A stretch of 20,051 bases of DNA, taken from positions 1-20,051 of the IMG/VR virus record IMGVR_UViG_3300020182_000235; one strand, 5' to 3'. Positions 12,292-20,051 of the stretch are shown here, in pieces (position 1 is the first letter of the stretch; each line of letters begins with the position of its first letter). The notes under the pieces are model-generated. The model did not search any database. It saw only the letters and a program-made list of their open reading frames with translations, and was not told the DNA's origin. Source of the DNA: a virus. The translations under genes were made by a program, and so were the position numbers.

Positions 12292-14562
12292 ATGTCTATT
12301 ACTAACCCAACTCCCGGCGGATCTTTCGGTGGGGATGGCTCGTCAGTCTCAGGTGCTGGCAGAACTCCCGGTGGGCAATTCTCTGGGATTGGTCGCATCG
12401 GTGTGAACGGAAGAGGCCTCGCTGACTCTATTCTTTGGATTGGACCAGAGCCTCCAATCAGTAAACAATTCCTACTCTGGATTAATACCTCAGATGGTAG
12501 ATGGTACGGTTACTGGTTTGACGGATCTTCCTCACAGTGGGTAGACCTCTCTCTACCATTTGGTGAAGGTCTGGTAGGACCAACAGGTCTTACAGGCGAC
12601 ACTGGACTTCCGGGACCAGTTGGCCAAGGTATTCCTATTGGAGGTCTGGCTGACCAAATTCTTGTGAAAGCAGATGGCACAGACTTCAATACTATCTGGG
12701 GAGATAGACCAGCGGATGGTAATACAATCATCTTTGGTGTTGTTGATCCTACTACAGAAGGTAGAGATGGAGACTCTTATATCAATGCTGTAACGTATGA
12801 ATTCTTCGGTCCAAAATCAGGAGGAGTGTGGCCAGCAGGTTTCTCACTCGTAGGTCCAATTGGTGAAACAGGTCCTATCGGTCCAGAAGGTCCAACAGGT
12901 CCAGCTGGTTCTGATGCGGCTACTAATTATATTCTTGGTCCTCTTTGTTATGAAAATAACTTTGGTAATACAGTTTACTCTTCGTCAGGTTACGCAACTA
13001 AAGGTAACCTCTTCCAAGTGACATCAGACGTTGTAATGACTGCTTGTAAAGTACGACTTTCTAGTAACCAGACAGTTAAGGCTGTACTTGCAGAGTTGTC
13101 AGAAGAAAATCCAGGCACTATTACAGCTATTCTTGATGAAAGCTTAAGCCAAGTTATTCCAACTACTGACGAATACATATTCCCAATAGCTAACATCGTA
13201 CTTCAACCAACTAAGTTTTATGCAATACTATTGGTTAGAATAGATGGATTGGATACATCCGCGCTGGGTATTCCTTTTGCAGGAGCTACACCTGATGCAG
13301 ATCCAGAAGGTTATTTCAACTTACTAGCTTCTTCTAGGTATACGTCCATAGATCCAGCAGTGAGTGATCTTACCTACTTTAATACTACTACTACAGTTTC
13401 TATGGTAATGTACGGTCTATCTGCACCTTTCCTAGCTACTGGCATTAAGGGTGATACAGGTGCTGCTGGTTTGGATGGACAAGGCGTACCTGTAGGAGGC
13501 ACCGCAGGACAAGTTCTGGCTAAGATTGACTCCACAGACTACAACACTGAATGGGTTGATGCAACTGGTGGAGGTGGTCCCGGTGGTCCTTCTTTGATGG
13601 TACAGGGTGAAATCTCTGCAGACTACACTCTCATTAATGGTGACTTAACGGGAAATGTTGTTAAGAGAGTTAATAATGCAACGCTTAATACTCTATCTGT
13701 TACTGTTCCACCTTCCCTAACTAATGAACAACCTATCACTTTTATTGCTACAAACACAGGAGGCGTAACCTTCCTTCCCGGTGCAGGTGTAACTTTGCTA
13801 TCTGCTGATGGTAATACAGCTCTAAGGGTTCCGTATTCTTCGGCTACAATTATACCTGATCTTGCTAATGCAGAAACTTACTATATTGTAGGTGACCTTG
13901 TTCAGCTTACAGATATGCTTCTACCAGCAAGTATTCCAGCTCCAATAGTCTGGATTTCACCAAGAAATGTTGAGACAGATGTAGATGGAAACATCACTAA
14001 GTTCCTTAATAGAGGTACTGGTGGAGCTACATATGATGCTACCCCAGTTGGTGCAAATAGGAATACTATTGCATTGTATGCAAATTGGAACAATAAAGAT
14101 GTTATTGTGGTACCTGATATTACCTCTAATGGCTATGCACTTGGATCTCCAGTAACAAACACTAGGACAGTATTTACAGTTACTTCTTATAAGGATGTTG
14201 GCCAACTTACCTTTACTGACTTTGATGGCCTTATCTCTGGTCCTACAGGAGCTGGTTCTGAACTACAATTAGTTGGTTCAAGTGGCACTGATGCTTTCTT
14301 GATTGGTGCAAACCAAACTATCTATAAGAATGATGTAGCAGGTGCTAGTGTACTGCCTCTTGCTAAAGATACTGTTGCAACTACAAATAGCGCTGATGGT
14401 CTATTCACACAAACACTATGGCATGATAATGCTGGTGCCTCCAGAAACTGGATTGGTGCAAATGGTGATATGATGATCTGGGACACTGAACTAACTACAC
14501 TTCAACTAACTGAACTACATACTCTGTTTACAGATTACTTTGGTACAGGAGATGGCGTGTAA
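12292..14562 (+). CDS. Collagen-like tail fibre protein with C-terminal lectin-like domain
   Basis: The 756-residue protein starts after AAGGAG. It contains three Gly-X-Y collagen-like stretches (about 96-113, 188-208 and 384-398), which form trimeric stalks in phage fibres. A roughly 28-residue module is duplicated: GQGIPIGG...TDFNTIWGD (111-138) and GQGVPVGG...TDYNTEWVD (396-423). Residues about 215-380 form a beta-rich domain between the stalks. The last ~210 residues (from about 546) look like a concanavalin/LamG-like fold with ASRNWIGANGDMMIW near the end. That domain is repeated in the next gene. It probably forms the host-recognition fibre. Confidence 0.8.
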   Translation: MSITNPTPGGSFGGDGSSVSGAGRTPGGQFSGIGRIGVNGRGLADSILWIGPEPPISKQFLLWINTSDGRWYGYWFDGSSSQWVDLSLPFGEGLVGPTGLTGDTGLPGPVGQGIPIGGLADQILVKADGTDFNTIWGDRPADGNTIIFGVVDPTTEGRDGDSYINAVTYEFFGPKSGGVWPAGFSLVGPIGETGPIGPEGPTGPAGSDAATNYILGPLCYENNFGNTVYSSSGYATKGNLFQVTSDVVMTACKVRLSSNQTVKAVLAELSEENPGTITAILDESLSQVIPTTDEYIFPIANIVLQPTKFYAILLVRIDGLDTSALGIPFAGATPDADPEGYFNLLASSRYTSIDPAVSDLTYFNTTTTVSMVMYGLSAPFLATGIKGDTGAAGLDGQGVPVGGTAGQVLAKIDSTDYNTEWVDATGGGGPGGPSLMVQGEISADYTLINGDLTGNVVKRVNNATLNTLSVTVPPSLTNEQPITFIATNTGGVTFLPGAGVTLLSADGNTALRVPYSSATIIPDLANAETYYIVGDLVQLTDMLLPASIPAPIVWISPRNVETDVDGNITKFLNRGTGGATYDATPVGANRNTIALYANWNNKDVIVVPDITSNGYALGSPVTNTRTVFTVTSYKDVGQLTFTDFDGLISGPTGAGSELQLVGSSGTDAFLIGANQTIYKNDVAGASVLPLAKDTVATTNSADGLFTQTLWHDNAGASRNWIGANGDMMIWDTELTTLQLTELHTLFTDYFGTGDGV

Positions 14563-15248
14563 TGTTCCTTCCAATTATTGGGGCTATAAGCTCATCAAGA
14601 CCTCTTATAACTGCTGGAGGTGGTGATCCTGTAACAACAGGACTCATCCCAGTAGGTTATGATGATCCGGTAATGTGGTTCAGTGCTGACTCTGTCATAC
14701 TAGATGGATCTGGAAATATCACAACATACGTAAATAAAGGTACTGGCGGGACTGCCTTGAATGCTACCGCCAATACCACAAACTATGCAACTGTAGGTGA
14801 CTTGAATGGTAAAGCCATTAGTCTAATTCCAAGTACAACAACTGGTGGTTACTCTATCACTGGAGGTACTGGTACTATGATAACTGGCTTTGGTACATAC
14901 AAAGATGGTCTAGATGCAGCATTTGATGGTTATGATGGTTATATGTCAGGTAACTTGCAGATGACAGGTAACTCTGGATCTAACTCGTGGTTCTCTGGGC
15001 AACCAGCAAACCCAGTTAAAAATGGTATTGCAACCGCAGTTGTTCTGCCACTAGAGAATGGTACAATTGGTGCATTCGCAAATTCTGCAACACCAACCTC
15101 AGTTAATAGATTGTTCCAAGATGACTTTGGTACATCAAGAAATTGGAAGGGTACATCAGGAGATATTCTTATCTACAATGATAGAGAGTATACAATTGAT
15201 GATATGCTTGCATTCCACAATCAAGCCGTAATATTTTACGGACTATAA
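14562..15248 (+). CDS. Fibre-domain duplicate, lectin-like (228 aa)
   Basis: The start overlaps the fibre stop by one base (TAATG). The product corresponds along nearly its whole length to the C-terminal ~200 residues of that fibre: SGNITTYVNKGTGG matches DGNITKFLNRGTGG, and TSRNWKGTSGDILIY matches ASRNWIGANGDMMIW. It therefore looks like a tandem duplication of the receptor-binding tip, standing alone with a short hydrophobic N terminus (MFLPIIGAISSS) and no collagen stalk. It may assemble on the fibre or another tail part as a second adhesin. Divergence between copies is high, so the duplication is old or under diversifying selection. Confidence 0.7.
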   Translation: MFLPIIGAISSSRPLITAGGGDPVTTGLIPVGYDDPVMWFSADSVILDGSGNITTYVNKGTGGTALNATANTTNYATVGDLNGKAISLIPSTTTGGYSITGGTGTMITGFGTYKDGLDAAFDGYDGYMSGNLQMTGNSGSNSWFSGQPANPVKNGIATAVVLPLENGTIGAFANSATPTSVNRLFQDDFGTSRNWKGTSGDILIYNDREYTIDDMLAFHNQAVIFYGL

Positions 15249-15264
15249 ATAGGAGATCACCAAC

Positions 15265-15732
15265 ATGGCAGTGATTAATTTCCCAGATTCACCGATTGCT
15301 GGTGATCGCTTCACTAAAGATCAAATTACATATGAATGGAGACAAGAGGGATTCTGGAAGTCTGTAGAGGCAAGTGTTAATAACGCGAACCCTAAAGAGT
15401 TTGCTCTATTCCTTAACAGTGTGCCTTCTACTGTAACAGAAGTTCTATACAGACTAGATATTGGTACTGGTCAGCAGCTAGACTTAGTAACAGAAAATGC
15501 ATTTGGACTTATCGGGAGTTTACCAGCAAATGATCAAGTCTATGATATCTATTTGAATGAAGTTCTGGCAACGGATACTATTACTGTGGACACACTTGGC
15601 AATCTATCTATCTTCTCACCTCGGTCACCTATAAATGGACCAGTAACAATTAAAGTGAGAGTCAGTCCAACTACAGTGGTTGATGCTGCATTTGATGGAT
15701 TCGGTCTTATTGGGGAGGTCTATACTCTATAA
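15265..15732 (+). CDS. Small tail fibre-associated protein (155 aa)
   Basis: AGGAGA precedes the ATG. The N-terminal module FPDSPIAGDRFT...YEWRQEGFWKSV (about residues 5-34) is of a kind seen at the start of many phage tail fibre proteins. A beta-rich body of about 110 residues follows. It is joined to the next gene by a TAATG overlap, and that gene starts with a related module ending YEFMPNGTWKNI. The pair may act in one fibre or baseplate-like complex. Confidence 0.6.
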   Translation: MAVINFPDSPIAGDRFTKDQITYEWRQEGFWKSVEASVNNANPKEFALFLNSVPSTVTEVLYRLDIGTGQQLDLVTENAFGLIGSLPANDQVYDIYLNEVLATDTITVDTLGNLSIFSPRSPINGPVTIKVRVSPTTVVDAAFDGFGLIGEVYTL

Positions 15733-17342
15733 TGGTTACTACAACACAAGGTGTCACCTCTCTAAGGTGGCCAACAGGAACAGCTAAAGTAGGAGACTTC
15801 ATTGTAACAGATGACACTAATACAGCATATGAGTTCATGCCTAATGGTACTTGGAAGAATATTGTTGTTGAGAAAGTGTATGATGATTTCTCAGTATCTT
15901 ATGAGGCAGGTATCTCAACAGGAGCTGCTAATCCAAACAATGGGCCGATTACTCTTTATAATGAAGAAACGATAAAACATGGTGATAGGATATATGAAGT
16001 ATCTGTTAATGGTTCAGAAGATTACCCTGCATACAGACAGCTATATGTTTCTTCCCCAGCTACACTAACAGCTTACCATTTGACATCTCACTCGGGTTTG
16101 CCTTTCATAGAAGATGGAAGTCCTTTTAAACCTATCTTCGGATGGGATGTATGGACATGGGGTAAGAATATCTCTGGTTTTAATAGACCGCATACATTAA
16201 AAACTGCTATACCACTCGTAGACTACATTCAAGATCCGAGTAGGATGGATGAAGTAAAAGTAAAAATTGATTGGGGGAATGCTAACGGACTTCCTATTAC
16301 TGTTGGAGGACATACTTGGGTAGTAGAAATGTTTGAGGATGGGAGAGCTAGTAAAAACTACTCAATCTCTTCTCCAACATTTAACTTAAGATTCTCAGAA
16401 GCTGTTCCATATCCTATTAACAGCCCAGCTATACCACCTAGGAGTATCTCAACTGGTTGGTTAGATATGGCATCTAATTCGTTCTACTTGTGGTACACAC
16501 TTACTTACAACCCCGGCCAACATATTGGTGGATGGACACTGACAATTGATGATCCTACCTACACAGGTAATGATGGCACTTCTTCAACATCTGGAATGTG
16601 TATGGATCTCAATGGAAATAACTTATATTTTGTAAGAGAGTCAACAGTAGGTAAGGATGCAATACTACGTAGCACTCTTTCTACATCTCATGACTTATCC
16701 ACAAAGGTAGATGCTGAAACTGTTACATCCTACTATGATCCTAATGAAGACCCATTTGGTGCTATCAATGCAGGTAACTGCTGCATCACTGATGACGGTA
16801 GAGACTTCTTTATCACAGATAGAGATACTAATGCTGTACACCAATTTAAGCTTAGAACAAACTATCAGATTTCTGACATAGCTTCTGTTGATCCGTTTAA
16901 CTCTTTCATCTACACTGAATACAAGAAGGAGTTTACTCCAGATGGTGTAGTCCTCGATATCTTTGTAAACAGAGCTAAAGCAACTCTTCTAGTTCTCACA
17001 GATAATAATAAGATCACTAAATACACATTCGAGAACCAAGATATTAGTACTGCTATTTACGAATCAGAATATGATATTACAGAGGTGGCCAGTGGGGCAA
17101 AGTGTTTAACTATGACTTATGCAGAGTCATCTATCCTACTAGCCATTCCAGAAGGTGTAAGATACCTAGCTGTTGAAGCGGGTATTGATCTGAGTACAGT
17201 AAAAACAAGTCAGGATCTAGTTAAAATTCCATCAATAGACCCAAGGGGAATAGCAGTATCAAAAGATAGTAAGAAAATCTTCATCGCTGATAATCATACA
17301 ATCGACCCCACTCTAAGAGTTACTCAGTGGGACGCAATATAA
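15732..17342 (+). CDS. Tail protein with probable beta-propeller domain
   Basis: The 536-residue product begins with a short fibre-type module (about 11-45, WPTGTAKVGDFI...YEFMPNGTWK). A beta-rich middle part follows (about 50-275), including a Trp-rich stretch near 138-145. From about 286 onward five sequence repeats of roughly 30 residues are visible, each with a hydrophobic strand followed by Asp-containing turn and a second strand. Examples are CMDLNGNNLYFV, CITDDGRDFFITD and IAVSKDSKKIFIAD. This is the pattern of NHL/YncE-like beta-propeller blades. It is probably a tail spike or fibre subunit binding a surface ligand. Confidence 0.6.
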   Translation: MVTTTQGVTSLRWPTGTAKVGDFIVTDDTNTAYEFMPNGTWKNIVVEKVYDDFSVSYEAGISTGAANPNNGPITLYNEETIKHGDRIYEVSVNGSEDYPAYRQLYVSSPATLTAYHLTSHSGLPFIEDGSPFKPIFGWDVWTWGKNISGFNRPHTLKTAIPLVDYIQDPSRMDEVKVKIDWGNANGLPITVGGHTWVVEMFEDGRASKNYSISSPTFNLRFSEAVPYPINSPAIPPRSISTGWLDMASNSFYLWYTLTYNPGQHIGGWTLTIDDPTYTGNDGTSSTSGMCMDLNGNNLYFVRESTVGKDAILRSTLSTSHDLSTKVDAETVTSYYDPNEDPFGAINAGNCCITDDGRDFFITDRDTNAVHQFKLRTNYQISDIASVDPFNSFIYTEYKKEFTPDGVVLDIFVNRAKATLLVLTDNNKITKYTFENQDISTAIYESEYDITEVASGAKCLTMTYAESSILLAIPEGVRYLAVEAGIDLSTVKTSQDLVKIPSIDPRGIAVSKDSKKIFIADNHTIDPTLRVTQWDAI

Positions 17343-17354
17343 AGGAGGAGCATC

Positions 17355-17756
17355 ATGGGATGGTTCGCATTTCTAACTCCTATCTTTGAGCATATAGCTA
17401 AACTCGGTTCTTCTTATATGAAACGAAAAGAAGTTATCGCTGAAGGTAGGATCACACTTGAACAAGCTAGAGCTACGGCTGAAGCTCAAGTTCAGATCGC
17501 TAAACTAACAGCTGATATTGAATGGGAAAAGATGATGGCCGATGGGTCAACCAGATCATGGAAAGATGAGTTCTGGACTATCCTACTTGCTATCCCACTG
17601 TTCCTAGCATTTATTCCCGGCGCTGTAGGATTCATCGAAGATGGATTCAACGTTCTGGCTCTTATGCCACAGTGGTATGGTATTGCTATAGGTGCTGCTA
17701 TTTCAGCTGCATTTGGTAAGAATATCATTCAATATTTCACAAACATGAAAAAATAA
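17355..17756 (+). CDS. Putative holin, GTA_holin_3TM-like
   Basis: AAAGGAGG upstream gives a strong start. The 133-residue protein has an amphipathic N terminus, a charged helix (about 22-66, rich in Glu, Ala and Gln) and then RSWKDEFWTILLAIPLFLAF. Membrane helices lie at about 73-95 and 107-124, separated by a GFNVLALMPQWY segment. This order, with WKDE before the first helix and PxWY before the second, fits the holin family described from gene transfer agents (GTA_holin_3TM), from memory. It could release the GH19 enzyme at lysis. The position among tail genes is common for holins of this type. Confidence 0.65.
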   Translation: MGWFAFLTPIFEHIAKLGSSYMKRKEVIAEGRITLEQARATAEAQVQIAKLTADIEWEKMMADGSTRSWKDEFWTILLAIPLFLAFIPGAVGFIEDGFNVLALMPQWYGIAIGAAISAAFGKNIIQYFTNMKK

Positions 17757-17764
17757 GGAGACTA

Positions 17765-19540
17765 ATGATGCCAATAGCACCATTGCAAAAATTCGGGCTT
17801 GGAGGTCTGATCACAGATCAACCCAAAGAATCCCTTGACCTGACTTACTTTGATGATGGTCTAAACCTTCGCTCTGACGATGGAGCTATCTCTGGCGTCT
17901 ACACTTTTGATGAAGATGATCTAAGGCTCAGACTGTTTCAACTAGCAGTAGACGGAGAGCCATATGAGTTCGATACAGAAACTATCAACCCTGTCTATAT
18001 CACACAATGGACACAAGCTGGTATCGAATACCTTGATGTACTCACAGTAGGGTTGAATGCTGTTGACGCAGGTAAGGTTTACATCACTGGTGGTAATCAA
18101 GATCCTGCAGTTGTATCCCTGTGTAGCACTGTCTATAACTTCACATACGAGCCTCTGTATGGATTTAACTCATTTATCTTCAACGAAGTAGCTGTACTCA
18201 ACACAGTCACAGCTCCTCCAATGTACTCATTTGATAGAGAGAACTTCTACCAACTTCCTAATTTCTTTGGGGAGCCAATAGGTTTAGATCTAACTGCTAT
18301 TGATGTACATACAGTCTACTCCATCTCAACAGTTACACAAGAAGATTGGTCTTCTGTTGGTGGACCTCTCAACGCTGTAGTAGGATCAGTTTTCACAGCC
18401 ACCTCGACTAACGCTGACATTTCAGCATTAGGAGAAGTAAAGGTGATGCAAGCTTATACAGCAAAGAGAATGTGTGTTTACAATGGTCGACTGATCGCTA
18501 TGAACCTAGCTAATGACCTTGGCACTCCAACAGAAATTGATGATATTAAGTCCCCAATTGAAGTAGCATGGTCAACATCTGTCACTAACATTGGTTCTAT
18601 CATTGATCTACAGTGGTATGCATCTTTCACTAACACAGCTGGTAACAACTTCCTTACCCAAACACCGGGAAAAGTAGTAGATGGTAAACAGCTTGGTGAA
18701 TTCCTGATGATCTACAAGACAGACTCTGTCTATAGATTGCAAGATGCAGGTGATCCACTCTTTCTTGTAGGTGAGACTGCCTTCCTTGATGATGGTATTC
18801 TAGCTGCTGACTGCGCAGTTGACATCGGTTCAAACCAACATTTCGTTGTAGGCCAATACGGACTTTATATCCATACTGGTGGACCAGATAAGAAAGACAT
18901 TGCAGAGGATAAGAATATCTCAGGCTTGTATGATGATCTCCCGATCTCAGTAGCAGACCGAGCTTTGACCTTCTGCTTCCATGACTCTCTAAGATCTGAG
19001 GTATGGACATGCTATAGAAATAAAGATGCTTCAGATATTGAGCCTAGTAAGGGCTGTACAAGAGCATTGATCTATAACTACACAGATGGGACTTTCTATC
19101 GTAGATCGCTTCCAAACGTATCTAAGATTATTGAGACTGAGATTAATGGTGTCGTAGAGATTGTTGCTGCTTCAAGAAATGTAGTTCCCGGATCTTTGAC
19201 ACTCGGTGGATTGTATATCCTATCTCGGGACACTCTTGAACCAAATGGGTGGATTCAATTCTCCTCAAGGGATTTGGGTATGATCGAAGTAGTAAAAGAG
19301 ATTGATGGACTCTGGCCTACTGCACAAGGAAACTTCGAATGCAAGATCAAAGGTTCATTGTCTTCTGCAACTCCTGATATGTCTATAATCACTCCTGCTA
19401 ACTTTGCTTCTGCAACTGACTACAAGATTGACTTCAGACAGTTGGGTAGATTCCACACAATCAGAATTGAGATGAGTGGTTCAGTTGACCCTGTAATCTC
19501 AGGAATGAAAATTGATATGAAGCAGCTAGGAGAAAGATAA
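17765..19540 (+). CDS. Large tail protein, nozzle/tail tubular protein B-like
   Basis: AAGGAG lies four bases from the first ATG and seven from the in-frame ATG at 17768, so the second may be the true start. The 591-residue protein begins MPIAPLQKFGLGGLITDQPK and soon has FDDGLNLRSDDGAISG, a pattern common to nozzle proteins of short-tailed phages. A later block (about 295-375) includes GEFLMIYKTDSVYRLQD and NQHFVVGQYGLYIHTGG, consistent with a multi-bladed beta fold forming the tail nozzle or needle support. No enzymatic motif is visible. It ends in a TAATG overlap with the next gene. Role is inferred from pattern and position. Confidence 0.6.
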   Translation: MMPIAPLQKFGLGGLITDQPKESLDLTYFDDGLNLRSDDGAISGVYTFDEDDLRLRLFQLAVDGEPYEFDTETINPVYITQWTQAGIEYLDVLTVGLNAVDAGKVYITGGNQDPAVVSLCSTVYNFTYEPLYGFNSFIFNEVAVLNTVTAPPMYSFDRENFYQLPNFFGEPIGLDLTAIDVHTVYSISTVTQEDWSSVGGPLNAVVGSVFTATSTNADISALGEVKVMQAYTAKRMCVYNGRLIAMNLANDLGTPTEIDDIKSPIEVAWSTSVTNIGSIIDLQWYASFTNTAGNNFLTQTPGKVVDGKQLGEFLMIYKTDSVYRLQDAGDPLFLVGETAFLDDGILAADCAVDIGSNQHFVVGQYGLYIHTGGPDKKDIAEDKNISGLYDDLPISVADRALTFCFHDSLRSEVWTCYRNKDASDIEPSKGCTRALIYNYTDGTFYRRSLPNVSKIIETEINGVVEIVAASRNVVPGSLTLGGLYILSRDTLEPNGWIQFSSRDLGMIEVVKEIDGLWPTAQGNFECKIKGSLSSATPDMSIITPANFASATDYKIDFRQLGRFHTIRIEMSGSVDPVISGMKIDMKQLGER

Positions 19541-19980
19541 TGGGAACTATTGTACCAATTCCAATGGGGATCAAGGATAGAGCAGTCTACTCATCCCTTC
19601 TTCGTATTGCCAGATCACTGGCTCGAAGCACAATAATCTCTGTTAAGCAAACAGGAACTATACCTGTAGCTGATGATCTGGCTATTCCTAATACACCAAA
19701 CTACGTTCTACAAGAGTCGTATCAAGTTGTAACAGGACTTTCTTTTGAAGAATTTAACTCTGATACTGCTATGTATCAATTCACTGCAGGTATTGTAGGA
19801 GACATCGGTTACACTATTGGTGACCCTGATCTTCCATCTGCTTACGTCGATATAAAAGCTAACTCTCCATCCTTTGGAGATGCTGATCAAAATGTGATCT
19901 TAATCATGGAACTATATGTGAGAAACATTGACTCCATACAGAATTCCAATATTGAATGGAAGATTAAGAAACTTGAATGA
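19540..19980 (+). CDS. Unknown tail-region protein (146 aa)
   Basis: The start overlaps the preceding stop by one base and the stop runs into the ribosome site of the next gene (TGAGGA). The product begins MGTIVPIPMGIKDRAVYSSLLRIARSLARS, with a basic amphipathic helix (about 11-33). The rest is beta-rich and acidic, ending in EWKIKKLE. No membrane segment is seen. Its coupling to the nozzle-like protein suggests a minor tail or fibre-attachment part. Confidence 0.6.
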   Translation: MGTIVPIPMGIKDRAVYSSLLRIARSLARSTIISVKQTGTIPVADDLAIPNTPNYVLQESYQVVTGLSFEEFNSDTAMYQFTAGIVGDIGYTIGDPDLPSAYVDIKANSPSFGDADQNVILIMELYVRNIDSIQNSNIEWKIKKLE

Positions 19981-19987
19981 GGACAAA

Positions 19988-20051
19988 ATGAAAACACTAC
20001 CTATGATCCCACCAGCTGATATGGTGCATCTAATGCCATTGTTTGAGAAGT
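19988..20051 (+). CDS. Start of a further gene, cut by the window edge
   Basis: ATG at 19988 has GAGGA five bases upstream, and 21 full codons are open to the end of the window. The visible product begins MKTLPMIPPADMVHLMPLFEK. In short-tailed phages a short N-terminal protein at this point often belongs to a tail or ejection protein, but too little is seen to identify it. Confidence 0.55.
   Translation, partial: MKTLPMIPPADMVHLMPLFEK

Overview
This window is the structural (late) half of a tailed double-stranded DNA phage, most likely a short-tailed (podovirus-like) member of Caudoviricetes. The call rests on the gene order, read left to right on the + strand: large terminase, glycosidase, portal, scaffold, SU10/DUF5309-type major capsid protein, head-tail adaptor, collagen-like tail fibre proteins, holin candidate and a large tail-nozzle-like protein. 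Genes are tightly packed, many starts have AGGA/GGAG ribosome sites, and four gene pairs are joined by TAATG stop-start overlaps. I cannot name the host or genus from sequence alone; the host should be a bacterium that uses ordinary Shine-Dalgarno initiation.

Layout. (1) 1-400: two small genes on the minus strand, the left one running off the edge. They share an identical 15-base leader in which the Shine-Dalgarno lies in a small hairpin loop, and their products look distantly paralogous. (2) 401-1665: about 1.25 kb without a convincing gene, lying between the leftward genes and the rightward late genes. It is full of short direct and inverted repeats, including a GATCAGAGTGT family, a TATATGTAG family and a perfect 16-bp inverted repeat. 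It is the likely control, replication or packaging region. (3) 1666-1936: three tRNA genes (Pro-UGG, Trp-CCA, Asn-GUU). The first two both have non-pairing bases at acceptor positions 2:71 and 3:70. (4) 1960-9024: a small Cys-rich protein, TerL, a GH19-like lysozyme, two small proteins, portal, two small proteins and scaffold. (5) 9025-10144: major capsid protein followed by a strong intrinsic terminator. (6) 10160-11146: an AT-rich cassette of three unknown genes, two with membrane segments, inserted in the structural operon. (7) 11133-20051: a small conserved-looking protein, adaptor, collagen-like fibre, a fibre-domain duplicate, two further fibre/tail proteins (one ending in a probable beta-propeller), a GTA-type holin candidate, nozzle-like protein, a small protein and the start of one more gene.

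Together the genes package DNA (TerL), build the procapsid (portal, scaffold, capsid), join and form the tail (adaptor, nozzle, fibres) and probably support lysis (GH19 enzyme and two separate holin candidates). A small terminase subunit, ejection proteins and replication genes are not recognised here and may lie outside the window.
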